Positions 25,213 to 38,399 of a DNA stretch of 64,000 nt are shown here, piece by piece. A program made the translations under genes and the position numbers. Source of the stretch: Sabellastarte sp. h YS-2021. Lineage: Eukaryota > Annelida > Polychaeta > Sabellida > Sabellidae. Numbering within the stretch: the first letter of the stretch is position 1; each line of letters opens with the position of its first letter. The notes below the pieces were generated by a model, which had not been told where the DNA came from, searched no databases, and saw nothing but the letters and a program-made list of their open reading frames with translations. The stretch spans positions 56,163,816-56,227,815 of the forward strand of contig OZ024938.1 in the NCBI GenBank assembly GCA_964017235.1. The letters run 5' to 3'.

Positions 25213-26396
25213 CTAACAGCCCCAGTACTGGACACTTACAGCTTCAAAGTTCTTAACGATAACACAAGTAATAATCTGTAACTGTAGCATGAATGTCTGA
25301 GGTCCCAATAAATAAATCTGACCTTTACACTTTAATGGTATACTGCTACTACAATAACTGAATTTACATTCTTTTGCATTCAAAACTCGCAAAGTATCAA
25401 GTAAATTAACAACTTCCATAATTTTGACTGTTTGAAATTGTTAGAAGGTGTGCTGGTTTGGTCTTTTAACTGTTTCATAAATACCAGAACAGTTTATATT
25501 CATCACTGGGTATTGATAGTCTAAGATCAGGCAGAATACAAGCAAACTCTCTCTTGGGGCTCTTAAAATGTCATGTTTGGTCTCACTTTGTCCTCTAACA
25601 GCCCCAGTACTGTACACTTGCATCTTCAGACTTGTTTACTTGTAATTTATAGTCAGATCTATAACCATAGCACAAGTAATATTCTGTAAGTGTAGCATGA
25701 AAGTTTGAGGTAACAATAAATAAATCTGACTTTTACACCTTAACATTGTACTGTTACTACAATAAGTGAGTTTCCCTTCTTTTTTGTATTCAAAACTTGC
25801 AAAGTATCAACTAATTCAATACCTTCTATAATTTTGACAGTTTGAGATTGTTAGGAGTGCTGGTTCATTCTTTTATCTATTCCATAAATACAAGAACAGT
25901 TAATAATTACAACTGGATATTGATATCGAAGCTGTTGGGGCTCTTAAAGGGTCATATTTTGGTCTCATAATTGACCTCTAAGATCCCCAGTATATGATTT
26001 GATCATAAAATATCAATGACCACTTTTATTTATTTATGACCATCTCATATGTCAGCTTGGTTGCCTCGGGGCTTTTTTGCTATTTTCTGTTACTTTATAA
26101 TTGTTATTATTAATAAACAAGCCTTGATTGGTTGTGGGTAAATAGCATATCTGCACAATGTACCTTCACTTAGGATCTCATTTTTATGCACTAATAACAT
26201 CTAACACCTGAATCATAACACTTGGTCATGAAAATTCACAACTTCTAAATAGCATTAGCCTACTTGTGACAGCTTGAGTTTCCTAGCTGAGGAAAATTAA
26301 TATTAATCATTGGGCTAGACAGTCTGATTTAGGCAGAATACCCGCAAACTGTCTCCCGGGGCTCTTAAAAGGTCATATTTGGTCTCAGTTTGTTCT
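25213..26396. repeat. Unit U21 (1,184 bp, 26-bp net deletion, beta)
   Basis: The scar is at 25926-25931. gcctcgggg and tacccgcaaactgtc are shared only with U28 and U31. Confidence 0.93.
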
Positions 26397-27197
26397 CTAA
26401 CAGCCCCAGTACTGGACACTTACAGCTTCAAAGTTCTTAACGATAACACAAGTAATAATCTGTAACTGTAGCATGAAAGTTTGAGGTAACAATAAATAAA
26501 TCTGACTTTTACACCTTAACATTGTACTGTTACTACAATAAGTGAGTTTCCCTCTTTTTTGTATTCAAAACTTGTAAAGTATCAACTAATTCAAGACCTT
26601 CTATAATTTTGACAGTTTGAGATTGTTAGGAGTGCTGGTTCATTCTTTTATCTATTCCATAAATACAAGAACAGTTAATATTTATCACTGGATATTGATA
26701 GTCTGAGGTTAGGCAGAATACAAGCAAACTCTCTGTTGGGGTTCTTAAAGGGTCATATTTTGGTCTCATATTTGACCTCTAAGATCCCCAGTATATGATT
26801 TGATCATAAAATATCAATGACCACTTTTATTTATTTATGACCATCTCATATGTCAGCTTGGTTGCCTCAGGGCTTTTTTGATATTTTCTGTTGCTTTATT
26901 ATTGTTATTATTAATAAACAGACCTTGATTGGTTTTGGGTAAATAGCATATCTGCACAATGTACCTTCGCTTAGGAGGTCTTTTTTATGCACTAATAACA
27001 TCTAACAACCCAATCATGACACTTGGTCATGAAAATTCACAACTTCTAAATAGCATTAGCCTACTTGTGACAGCTTGAGTTTCCTAGCTGAGGAAAATTA
27101 ATATTAATCATTGGGCTAGACAGTCTGATTTAGGCAGAATACCAGCAAACTCTCTCCCGGGGCTCTTAAAAGGTCATATTTGGTCTCAGTTTGTTCT
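26397..27197. repeat. Unit U22 (801 bp, module 1/2 fusion, alpha)
   Basis: The start of module 1 runs straight into module 2. The last module 1-specific base is c at 26466 and the first module 2-specific base is a at 26478; the bases between are common to both modules. About 408 bp are missing, including the BglII site. ccttcgctt and atcatgacac are shared with U29 and U32. Confidence 0.93.
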
Positions 27198-28406
27198 CTA
27201 ACAGCCCCAGTACTGGACACTTACAGCTTCAAAGTTCTTAACGATAACACAAGTAATAATCTGTAACTGTAGCATGAATGTCTGAGGTCCCAATAAATCA
27301 ATCTGACCTTTACACTTTAATGGTGTACTGCTACTACAATAACTGAATTTACATTCTTTTCGATTCAAAACTCACAAAGTATCAAGTAATTTAATAACTT
27401 CCATAATTTTGACAGTTTGAAATTGTTAGAAGGTGTGCTGGTTTGGCCTTTTAACTGTTTCATGAATACCAGAACAGTTTATATTCATCACTGGGTATTG
27501 ATAGTCTAAGATCAGGCAGAATACAAGCAAACTCTCTCTTGGGGCTCTTAAAATGTCATGTTTGGTCTCACTTTGTCCTCTAACAGCCCCAGTACTGGAC
27601 ACTTGCATCTTCAGACTTGTTTACTTGTAATTTATAGTCAGATCTATAACCATAGCACAAGTAATATTCTGTAAGTGTAGCATGAATGTTTGAGGTAACA
27701 ATAAATAAATCTGACTTATACACCTTAACATTGTACTGTTACTACAATAAGTGAGTTTCCCTTCTTTTTTGTATTCAAAAGTTGCAAAGTATCAACTAAT
27801 TCAATACCTTCTATAATTTTGACAGTTTGAGATTGTTAGGAGTGCTGGTTCATTCTTTTATCTATTCCATAAATACAAGAACAGTTAATATTCATCACTG
27901 GATATTGATAGTCTGAGGTTAGGCAGAAAACAAGCAAACTCTCTGTTGGGGCTCTTAAAGGGTCATATTTTGGTCTCATATTTGACCCCTAAGATCCCCA
28001 GTATATGAGTTGATCATAAAATATCAATGACCACTTTTATTTACGTATGACCATCTCATATGTCAGCTTGGTTGCCTCAGGGCTTTTTTGCTATTTTCTG
28101 TTACTTTATAATTGTTATTATTAATAAACAAGCCTTGATTGGTTGTGGGTAAATAGCATATCTGCACAATGTACCTTCACTTAGGATCTCATTTTTATGC
28201 ACTAATAACATCTAACACCTGAATCATAACACTTGGTCATGAAAATTCACAACTTCTAAATAGCATTAGCCTACTTGTGACAGCTTGAGTTTCCTAACTG
28301 AGGAAAATTAATATTAATCATTGGGCTAGACAGTCTGATTTAGGCAGAATACCAGTAAACTCTCTCCCGGGGCTCTTAAAAGGTCATATTCTTCTCAGTT
28401 TGTTCT
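27198..28406. repeat. Unit U23 (1,209 bp, beta)
   Basis: Full unit ending in catattcttctcag (1 bp short). ttggcctttt, aaaagttgc, cagaaaacaag and ttacgtatgacc make it the twin of U33. Confidence 0.93.
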
Positions 28407-29615
28407 CTAACAGCCCCAGTACTGGACACTTACAGCTTCAAAGTTCTTAACGATAACACAAGTAATAATCTGTAACTGTAGCATGAATGTCTGAGGTCCC
28501 AATAAATAAATCTGACCTTTACACTTTAATGGTGTACTGCTACTACAATAACTGAATTTACATTCTTTTGGATTCAAAACTCGCAAAGTATCAAGTAATT
28601 TAATAACTTCCATAATTTTGACTGTTTGAAATTGTTAGAAGGTGTGCTGGTTTGGTCTTTTAACTGTTTCATAAATACCAGAACAGTTTATATTCATCAC
28701 TGGGTATTGATAGTCTAAGATCAGGCAGAATACAAGCAAACGCTCTCTTGGGGCTCTTAAAATGTCATGTTTGGTCTCACTTTGTCCTCTAACAGCCCCA
28801 GTACTGGACACTTGCATCTTCAGACTTGTTTACTTGTAATTTATAGTCAGATCTATAACCATAGCACAAGTAATATTCTGTAAGTGTAGCATGAATGTTT
28901 GAGGTAACGATAAATAAATCTGACTTTTACACCTGAACATTGTACTGTTACTACAATAAGTGAGTTTCCCTTCTTTTTTGTATTCAAAACTTGCAAAGTA
29001 TCAACTAATTCAATACCTTCTATAATTTTGACAGTTTGAGATTGTTAGGAGTGCTGGTTCATTCTTTTATCTATTCCATAAATACAAGAACAGTTAATAT
29101 TTATCACTGGATATTGATAGTCTGAGGTTAGGCAGAATACAAGCAAACTCTCTGTTGGGGCTCTTAAAGGGTCATATTTTGGTCTCATATTTGACCCCTA
29201 AGATCCCCAGTATATGAGTTGATCATAAAATATCAATGACCACTTTTATTTATTTATGACCATCTCATATGTCAGCTTGTTGCCTCAGGGCTTTTTTGCT
29301 ATTTTCTGTTACTTTATAATTGTTATTATTAATAAACAAGCCTTGATTGGTTGTGGGTAAATAGCATATCTGCACAATGTACCTTCACTTAGGATCTCAT
29401 TTTTATGCACTAATAACATCTAACACCTGAATCATAACACTTGGTCATGAAAATTCACAACTTCTAAATAGCATTAGCCTACTTGTGACAGCTTGAGTTT
29501 CCTAGCTGAGGAAAATTAATATTAATCATTGGGCTAGACAGTCTGATTTAGGCAGAATACCAGCAAACTCTCTCCCGGGGCTCTTAAAAGGTCATATTTG
29601 GTCTCAGTTTGTTCT
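28407..29615. repeat. Unit U24 (1,209 bp, beta)
   Basis: Full unit, 1 bp short at cagcttgttgcc near 29275. cacctgaacatt is shared with U26, U34, U39 and U42. It is the twin of U34. Confidence 0.93.
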
Positions 29616-30825
29616 CTAACAGCCCCAGTACTGGACACTTACAGCTTCAAAGTTCTTAACGATAACACAAGTAATAATCTGTAACTGTAGCATGAATGTC
29701 TGAGGTCCCAATAAATAAATCTGACCTTTACACTTTAATGGTGTACTGCTACTACAATAACTGAATTTACATTCTTTTGGATTCAAAACTCGCAAAGTAT
29801 CAAGTAATTTAATAACTTCCATAATTTTGACAGTTTGAAATTGTTAGAAGGTGTGCTGGTTTGGTCTTTTAACTGTTTCATCAATACCAGAACAGTTTAT
29901 ATTCATCACTGGGTATTGACAGTCTAAGATCAGGCAGAATACAAGCAAACTCTCTCTTGGGGCTCTTAAAATGTCATGTTTGGTCTCACTTTGTCCTCTA
30001 ACAGCCCCAGTACTGGACACTTGCATCTTCAGACTTCTTTACTTGTAATTTATAGTCAGATCTATAACCATAGCACAAGTAATATTCTGTAAGTGTAGCA
30101 TGAATGTTTGAGGTAACGATAAATAAATCTGACTTTTACACCTTAACATTGTACTGTTACTACAATAAATGAGTTTCCCTTCTTTTTTGTATTCAAAACT
30201 TGCAAAGTATCAACTAATTCAATACCTTCTATAATTTTGACAGTTTGAGATTGTTAGGAGTGCTGGTTCATTCTTTTATCTATTCCATAAATACAAGAAC
30301 AGTTAATATTTATCACTGGATATTGATAGTCTGAGGTTAGGCAGAATACAAGCAAACTCTCTGTTGGGGTTCTTAAAGGGTCATATTTTGGTCTCATATT
30401 TGACCCCTAAGATCCCCAGTATATGATTTGATCATAAAATATCAATGACCACTTTTATTTATTTATGACCATCTCATATGTCAGCTTGGTTGCCTCAGGG
30501 CTTTTTTGCTATTTTCTGTTACTTTATAATTGTTATTATTAATAAACAAGCCTTGATTGGTTGTGGGTAAATAGCATATCTGCACAATGTACCTTCACTT
30601 AGGAGGTCATTTTTATGCACTAATAACATCTAACACCTGAATCATAACACTTGGTCATGAAAATTCACAACTTCTAACTAGCATTAGCCTACTTGTGACA
30701 GCTTGAGTTTCCTAGCTGAGGAAAATTAATATTAATCATTGGGCTAGACAGTCTGATTTAGGCAGAATACCAGGAAACTCTCTTCCGGGGCTCTTAAAAG
30801 GTCATATTTGTTCTCAGTTTGTTCT
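29616..30825. repeat. Unit U25 (1,210 bp, recombinant module 3)
   Basis: Full unit with ggaggtcattttt (alpha start, beta end), ctaactagc and ccaggaaactctcttcc. This is the first of the recombinant module 3 class. It is the twin of U35. Confidence 0.93.
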
Positions 30826-32009
30826 CTAACAGCCCCAGTACTGGACACTTACAGCTTCAAAGTTCTTAACGATAACACAAGTAATAATCTGTAACTGTAG
30901 CATGAATGTCTGAGGTCCCAATAAATAAATCTGACCTTTACACTTTAATGGTGTACTGCTACTACAATAACTGAATTTACATTCTTTTGGATTCAAAACT
31001 CCCAAAGTATCAAGTAATTTAATAACTTCCATAATTTTGACTGTTTGAAAGTGTTAGAAGGTGTGCTGGTTTGGTCTTTTAACTGTTTCATAAATACCAG
31101 AACAGTTTATATTCATCACTGGGTATTGATAGTCTAAGATCAGGCAGAATACAAGCAAACTCTCTCTTGGGGCTCTTAAAATGTCATGTTTGGTCTCACT
31201 TTGTCCTCTAACAGCCCCAGTACTGTACACTTGCATCTTCAGACTTGTTTACTTGTAATTTATAGTCAGATCTATAACCATAGCACAAGTAATATTCTGT
31301 AAGTGTAGCATGAAAGTTTGAGGTAACAATAAATAAATCTGACTTTTACACCTGAACATTGTACTGTTACTACAATAAGTGAGTTTCCCTTCTTTTTTGT
31401 ATTCAAAACTTGCAAAGTATCAACTAATTCAATACCTTCTATAATTTTGACAGTTTGAGATTATTAGGAGTGCTGGTTCATTCTTTTATCTATTCCATAA
31501 ATACAAGAACAGTTAATAATTACAACTGGATATTGATATCGAAGCTGTTGGGGCTCTTAAAGGGTCATATTTTGGTCTCATAATTGACCTCTAAGATCCC
31601 CAGTGTATGATTTGATCATAAAATATCAATGACCACTTTTATTTATTTATGACCATCTCATATGTCAGCTTGGTTGCCTCAGGGCTTTTTTGCTATTTTC
31701 TGTTATTTTATAATTGTTATTATTAATAAACAAGCCTTGATTGGTTGTGGGTAAATAGCATATCTGCACAATGTACCTTCACTTAGGATCTCATTTTTAT
31801 GCACTAATAACATCTAACACCTGAATCATAACACTTGGTCATGAAAATTCACAACTTCTAAATAGCATTAGCCTACTTGTGACAGCTTGAGTTTCCTAGC
31901 TGAGGAAAATTAATATTAATCATTGGGCTAGACAGTCTGATTTAGGCAGAATACCAGCAAACTCTCTCCCGGGGCTCTTAAAAGGTCATATTTGGTCTCA
32001 GTTTGTTCT
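30826..32009. repeat. Unit U26 (1,184 bp, mosaic, beta)
   Basis: The head is like U36 (ctcccaaag, gaaagtgtt). The tail is like U19 (gattattagg, tcgaag scar at 31539-31544, cagtgtatga). The switch lies roughly between 31354 and 31463, at the junction of the 8,007-bp duplication. Confidence 0.91.
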
Positions 32010-33219
32010 CTAACAGCCCCAGTACTGGACACTTACAGCTTCAAAGTTCTTAACGATAACACAAGTAATAATCTGTAACTGTAGCATGAATGTCTGAGGT
32101 CCCAATAAATAAATCTGACCTTTACACTTTAATGGTGTACTGCTACTACAATAACTGAATTTACATTCTTTTCGATTCAAAACTCGCAAAGTATCAAGTA
32201 ATTTAAAAACTTCCATAATTTTGACTGTTTGAAATTGTTAGAAGGCGTGCTGGTTTGGTCTTTTAACTGTTTCATAAATACCAGAACAGTTTATATTCAT
32301 CACTGGGTATTGATAGTCTAAGATCAGGCAGAATACAAGCAAACGCTCTCTTGGGGCTCTTAAAATGTCATGTTTGGTCTCACTTTGTCCTCTAACAGCC
32401 CCAGTACTGGACACTTGCATCTTCAGACTTGTTTACTTGTAATTTATAGTCAGATCTACAACCATAGCACAAGTAATATTCTGTAAGTGTAGCATGAATG
32501 TTTGAGGTAACAATAAATAAATTTGACTTTTACACCTTAACATTGTACTGTTACTACAATAAGTGAGTTTCCCTTCTTTTTTGTATTCGAAACTTGCAAA
32601 GTATCAACTAATTCAATACCTTCTATAATTTTGACAGTTTGAGATTGTTAGGAGTGCTGGTTCAGTCTTTTATCTATTCCATAAATACAAGGACAGTTAA
32701 TATTCATCACTGGATATTGATAGTCTGAGGTTAGGCAGAATACAAGCAAACTCTCTGTTGGGGCTCTTAAAGGGTCATATTTTGGTCTCATATTTGACCC
32801 CTAAGATCCCCAGTATATGATTTGATCATAAAATATCAATGACCACTTTTATTTATTTATGACCATCTCATATGTCAGCTTGGTTGCCTCAGGGCTTTTT
32901 TGATATTTTCTGTTGCTTTATTATTGTTATTATTAATAAACAGACCTTGATTGGTTGTGGGTAAATAGCATATCTGCACAATGTACCTTCACTTAGGAGG
33001 TCTTTTTTATGCACTAATAACATCTAACAACCCAATCATAACACTTGGTCATGAAAATTCACAACTTCTAAATAGCATTAGCCTACTTGTTACAGCTTGA
33101 GTTTCCTAACTGAGGAAAATTAATATTAATCATTGGGCTTGACAGTCTGATTTAGGCACAATACCAGCAAATTTTCTCCAGGGGCTCTTAAAAGGTCATG
33201 TTTGGTCTCAGTTTGTTCT
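32010..33219. repeat. Unit U27 (1,210 bp, alpha)
   Basis: Full unit and counterpart of U20 (8,007 bp left) and U30 (3,195 bp right). Confidence 0.93.
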
Positions 33220-34403
33220 CTAACAGCCCCAGTACTGGACACTTACAGCTTCAAAGTTCTTAACGATAACACAAGTAATAATCTGTAACTGTAGCATGAA
33301 TGTCTGAGGTCCCAATAAATAAATCTGACCTTTACACTTTAATGGTATACTGCTACTACAATAACTGAATTTACATTCTTTTGCATTCAAAACTCGCAAA
33401 GTATCAAGTAAATTAACAACTTCCATAATTTTGACTGTTTGAAATTGTTAGAAGGTGTGCTGGTTTGGTCTTTTAACTGTTTCATAAATACCAGAACAGT
33501 TTATATTCATCACTGGGTATTGATAGTCTAAGATCAGGCAGAATACAAGCAAACTCTCTCTTGGGGCTCTTAAAATGTCATGTTTGGTCTCACTTTGTCC
33601 TCTAACAGCCCCAGTACTGTACACTTGCATCTTCAGACTTGTTTACTTGTAATTTATAGTCAGATCTATAACCATAGCACAAGTAATATTCTGTAAGTGT
33701 AGCATGAAAGTTTGAGGTAACAATAAATAAATCTGACTTTTACACCTTAACATTGTACTGTTACTACAATAAGTGAGTTTCCCTTCTTTTTTGTATTCAA
33801 AACTTGCAAAGTATCAACTAATTCAATACCTTCTATAATTTTGACAGTTTGAGATTGTTAGGAGTGCTGGTTCATTCTTTTATCTATTCCATAAATACAA
33901 GAACAGTTAATAATTACAACTGGATATTGATATCGAAGCTGTTGGGGCTCTTAAAGGGTCATATTTTGGTCTCATAATTGACCTCTAAGATCCCCAGTAT
34001 ATGATTTGATCATAAAATATCAATGACCACTTTTATTTATTTATGACCATCTCATATGTCAGCTTGGTTGCCTCGGGGCTTTTTTGCTATTTTCTGTTAC
34101 TTTATAATTGTTATTATTAATAAACAAGCCTTGATTGGTTGTGGGTAAATAGCATATCTGCACAATGTACCTTCACTTAGGATCTCATTTTTATGCACTA
34201 ATAACATCTAACACCTGAATCATAACACTTGGTCATGAAAATTCACAACTTCTAAATAGCATTAGCCTACTTGTGACAGCTTGAGTTTCCTAGCTGAGGA
34301 AAATTAATATTAATCATTGGGCTAGACAGTCTGATTTAGGCAGAATACCCGCAAACTGTCTCCCGGGGCTCTTAAAAGGTCATATTTGGTCTCACTTTGT
34401 TCT
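33220..34403. repeat. Unit U28 (1,184 bp, 26-bp net deletion, beta)
   Basis: The scar is at 33933-33938. It has gcctcgggg and tacccgcaaactgtc like U21 and U31, with a private ggtctcactttgttct at its end. Confidence 0.93.
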
Positions 34404-35204
34404 CTAACAGCCCCAGTACTGGACACTTACAGCTTCAAAGTTCTTAACGATAACACAAGTAATAATCTGTAACTGTAGCATGAAAGTTTGAGGTAACAAT
34501 AAATAAATCTGACTTTTACACCTTAACATTGTACTGTTACTACAATAAGTGAGTTTCCCTCTTTTTTGTATTCAAAACTTGTAAAGTATCAACTAATTCA
34601 AGACCTTCTATAATTTTGACAGTTTGAGATTGTTAGGAGTGCTGGTTCATTCTTTTATCTATTCCATAAATACAAGAACAGTTAATATTTATCACTGGAT
34701 ATTGATAGTCTGAGGTTAGGCAGAATACAAGCAAACTCTCTGTTGGGGTTCTTAAAGGGTCATATTTTGGTCTCATATTTGACCTCTAAGATCCCCAGTA
34801 TATGATTTGATCATAAAATATCAATGACCACTTTTATTTATTTATGACCATCTCATATGTCAGCTTGGTTGCCTCAGGGCTTTTTTGATATTTTCTGTTG
34901 CTTTATTATTGTTATTATTAATAAACAGACCTTGATTGGTTTTGGGTAAATAGCATATCTGCACAATGTACCTTCGCTTAGGAGGTCTTTTTTATGCACT
35001 AATAACATCTAACAACCCAATCATGACACTTGGTCATGAAAATTCACAACTTCTAAATAGCATTAGCCTACTTGTGACAGCTTGAGTTTCCTAGCTGAGG
35101 AAAATTAATATTAATCATTGGGCTAGACAGTCTGATTTAGGCACAATACCAGCAAACTCTCTCCCGGGGCTCTTAAAAAGTCATATTTGGTCTCAGTTTG
35201 TTCT
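34404..35204. repeat. Unit U29 (801 bp, module 1/2 fusion, alpha)
   Basis: Same fusion as U22, with the switch between 34473 and 34485. The tail differs from U22 and U32: it has ggcacaatacc and cttaaaaagtcat, a pair seen at the ends of U7 and U10. Confidence 0.93.
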
Positions 35205-36414
35205 CTAACAGCCCCAGTACTGGACACTTACAGCTTCAAAGTTCTTAACGATAACACAAGTAATAATCTGTAACTGTAGCATGAATGTCTGAGGTCCCAA
35301 TAAATAAATCTGACCTTTACACTTTAATGGTGTACTGCTACTACAATAACTGAATTTACATTCTTTTCGATTCAAAACTCGCAAAGTATCAAGTAATTTA
35401 AAAACTTCCATAATTTTGACTGTTTGAAATTGTTAGAAGGCGTGCTGGTTTGGTCTTTTAACTGTTTCATAAATACCAGAACAGTTTATATTCATCACTG
35501 GGTATTGATAGTCTAAGATCAGGCAGAATACAAGCAAACGCTCTCTTGGGGCTCTTAAAATGTCATGTTTGGTCTCACTTTGTCCTCTAACAGCCCCAGT
35601 ACTGGACACTTGCATTTTCAGACTTGTTTACTTGTAATTTATAGTCAGATCTACAACCATAGCACAAGTAATATTCTGTAAGTGTAGCATGAATGTTTGA
35701 GGTAACAATAAATAAATTTGACTTTTACACCTTAACATTGTACTGTTACTACAATAAGTGAGTTTCCCTTCTTTTTTGTATTCGAAACTTGCAAAGTATC
35801 AACTAATTCAATACCTTCTATAATTTTGACAGTTTGAGATTGTTAGGAGTGCTGGTTCAGTCTTTTATCTATTCCATAAATACAAGGACAGTTAATATTC
35901 ATCACTGGATATTGATAGTCTGAGGTTAGGCAGAATACAAGCAAACTCTCTGTTGGGGCTCTTAAAGGGTCATATTTTGGTCTCATATTTGACCCCTAAG
36001 ATCCCCAGTATATGATTTGATCATAAAATATCAATGACCACTTTTATTTATTTATGACCATCTCATATGTCAGCTTGGTTGCCTCAGGGCTTTTTTGATA
36101 TTTTCTGTTGCTTTATTATTGTTATTATTAATAAACAGACCTTGATTGGTTGTGGGTAAATAGCATATCTGCACAATGTACCTTCACTTAGGAGGTCTTT
36201 TTTATGCACTAATAACATCTAACAACCCAATCATAACACTTGGTCATGAAAATTCACAACTTCTAAATAGCATTAGCCTACTTGTTACAGCTTGAGTTTC
36301 CTAACTGAGGAAAATTAATATTAATCATTGGGCTTGACAGTCTGATTTAGGCACAATACCAGCAAATTTTCTCCAGGGGCTCTTAAAAGGTCATGTTTGG
36401 TCTCAGTTTGTTCT
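35205..36414. repeat. Unit U30 (1,210 bp, alpha)
   Basis: Full unit and copy of U27 and U20, with a private cttgcattttcag near 35611. Confidence 0.93.
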
Positions 36415-37598
36415 CTAACAGCCCCAGTACTGGACACTTACAGCTTCAAAGTTCTTAACGATAACACAAGTAATAATCTGTAACTGTAGCATGAATGTCT
36501 GAGGTCCCAATAAATAAATCTGACCTTTACACTTTAATGGTATACTGCTACTACAATAACTGAATTTACATTCTTTTGCATTCAAAACTCGCAAAGTATC
36601 AAGTAAATTAACAACTTCCATAATTTTGACTGTTTGAAATTGTTAGAAGGTGTGCTGGTTTGGTCTTTTAACTGTTTCATAAATACCAGAACAGTTTATA
36701 TTCATCACTGGGTATTGATAGTCTAAGATCAGGCAGAATACAAGCAAACTCTCTCTTGGGGCTCTTAAAATGTCATGTTTGGTCTCACTTTGTCCTCTAA
36801 CAGCCCCAGTACTGTACACTTGCATCTTCAGACTTGTTTACTTGTAATTTATAGTCAGATCTATAACCATAGCACAAGTAATATTCTGTAAGTGTAGCAT
36901 GAAAGTTTGAGGTAACAATAAATAAATCTGACTTTTACACCTTAACATTGTACTGTTACTACAATAAGTGAGTTTCCCTTCTTTTTTGTATTCAAAACTT
37001 GCAAAGTATCAACTAATTCAATACCTTCTATAATTTTGACAGTTTGAGATTGTTAGGAGTGCTGGTTCATTCTTTTATCTATTCCATAAATACAAGAACA
37101 GTTAATAATTACAACTGGATATTGATATCGAAGCTGTTGGGGCTCTTAAAGGGTCATATTTTGGTCTCATAATTGACCTCTAAGATCCCCAGTATATGAT
37201 TTGATCATAAAATATCAATGACCACTTTTATTTATTTATGACCATCTCATATGTCAGCTTGGTTGCCTCGGGGCTTTTTTGCTATTTTCTGTTACTTTAT
37301 AATTGTTATTATTAATAAACAAGCCTTGATTGGTTGTGGGTAAATAGCATATCTGCACAATGTACCTTCACTTAGGATCTCATTTTTATGCACTAATAAC
37401 ATCTAACACCTGAATCATAACACTTGGTCATGAAAATTCACAACTTCTAAATAGCATTAGCCTACTTGTGACAGCTTGAGTTTCCTAGCTGAGGAAAATT
37501 AATATTAATCATTGGGCTAGACAGTCTGATTTAGGCAGAATACCCGCAAACTGTCTCCCGGGGCTCTTAAAAGGTCATATTTGGTCTCAGTTTGTTCT
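36415..37598. repeat. Unit U31 (1,184 bp, 26-bp net deletion, beta)
   Basis: Scar at 37138-37143. Copy of U28 and U21. This is the last unit with the 26-bp deletion. Confidence 0.93.
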
Positions 37599-38399
37599 CT
37601 AACAGCCCCAGTACTGGACACTTACAGCTTCAAAGTTCTTAACGATAACACAAGTAATAATCTGTAACTGTAGCATGAAAGTTTGAGGTAACAATAAATA
37701 AATCTGACTTTTACACCTTAACATTGTACTGTTACTACAATAAGTGAGTTTCCCTCTTTTTTGTATTCAAAACTTGTAAAGTATCAACTAATTCAAGACC
37801 TTCTATAATTTTGACAGTTTGAGATTGTTAGGAGTGCTGGTTCATTCTTTTATCTATTCCATAAATACAAGAACAGTTAATATTTATCACTGGATATTGA
37901 TAGTCTGAGGTTAGGCAGAATACAAGCAAACTCTCTGTTGGGGTTCTTAAAGGGTCATATTTTGGTCTCATATTTGACCTCTAAGATCCCCAGTATATGA
38001 TTTGATCATAAAATATCAATGACCACTTTTATTTATTTATGACCATCTCATATGTCAGCTTGGTTGCCTCAGGGCTTTTTTGATATTTTCTGTTGCTTTA
38101 TTATTGTTATTATTAATAAACAGACCTTGATTGGTTTTGGGTAAATAGCATATCTGCACAATGTACCTTCGCTTAGGAGGTCTTTTTTATGCACTAATAA
38201 CATCTAACAACCCAATCATGACACTTGGTCATGAAAATTCACAACTTCTAAATAGCATTAGCCTACTTGTGACAGCTTGAGTTTCCTAGCTGAGGAAAAT
38301 TAATATTAATCATTGGGCTAGACAGTCTGATTTAGGCAGAATACCAGCAAACTCTCTCCCGGGGCTCTTAAAAGGTCATATTTGGTCTCAGTTTGTTCT
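37599..38399. repeat. Unit U32 (801 bp, module 1/2 fusion, alpha)
   Basis: Third and last fusion unit, with the switch between 37668 and 37680. It is also the last alpha module 3 in the window. Confidence 0.93.

Larger units (their letters stand above)
20425..26396. repeat. Dimeric higher-order repeat, 2,394 bp
   Basis: 1,184-bp beta and 1,210-bp alpha units alternate: U17+U18, U19+U20, then U21. Corresponding units match at 2,394 bp, with shared marks such as cttgtcattta (U17, U19) and gtaaattaac (U17, U19, U21). Confidence 0.88.
32010..38399. repeat. Trimeric higher-order repeat, 3,195 bp x 2
   Basis: U27+U28+U29 (1,210+1,184+801) is repeated directly as U30+U31+U32. The same order, U20+U21+U22, lies at 24003-27197. 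Confidence 0.9.
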
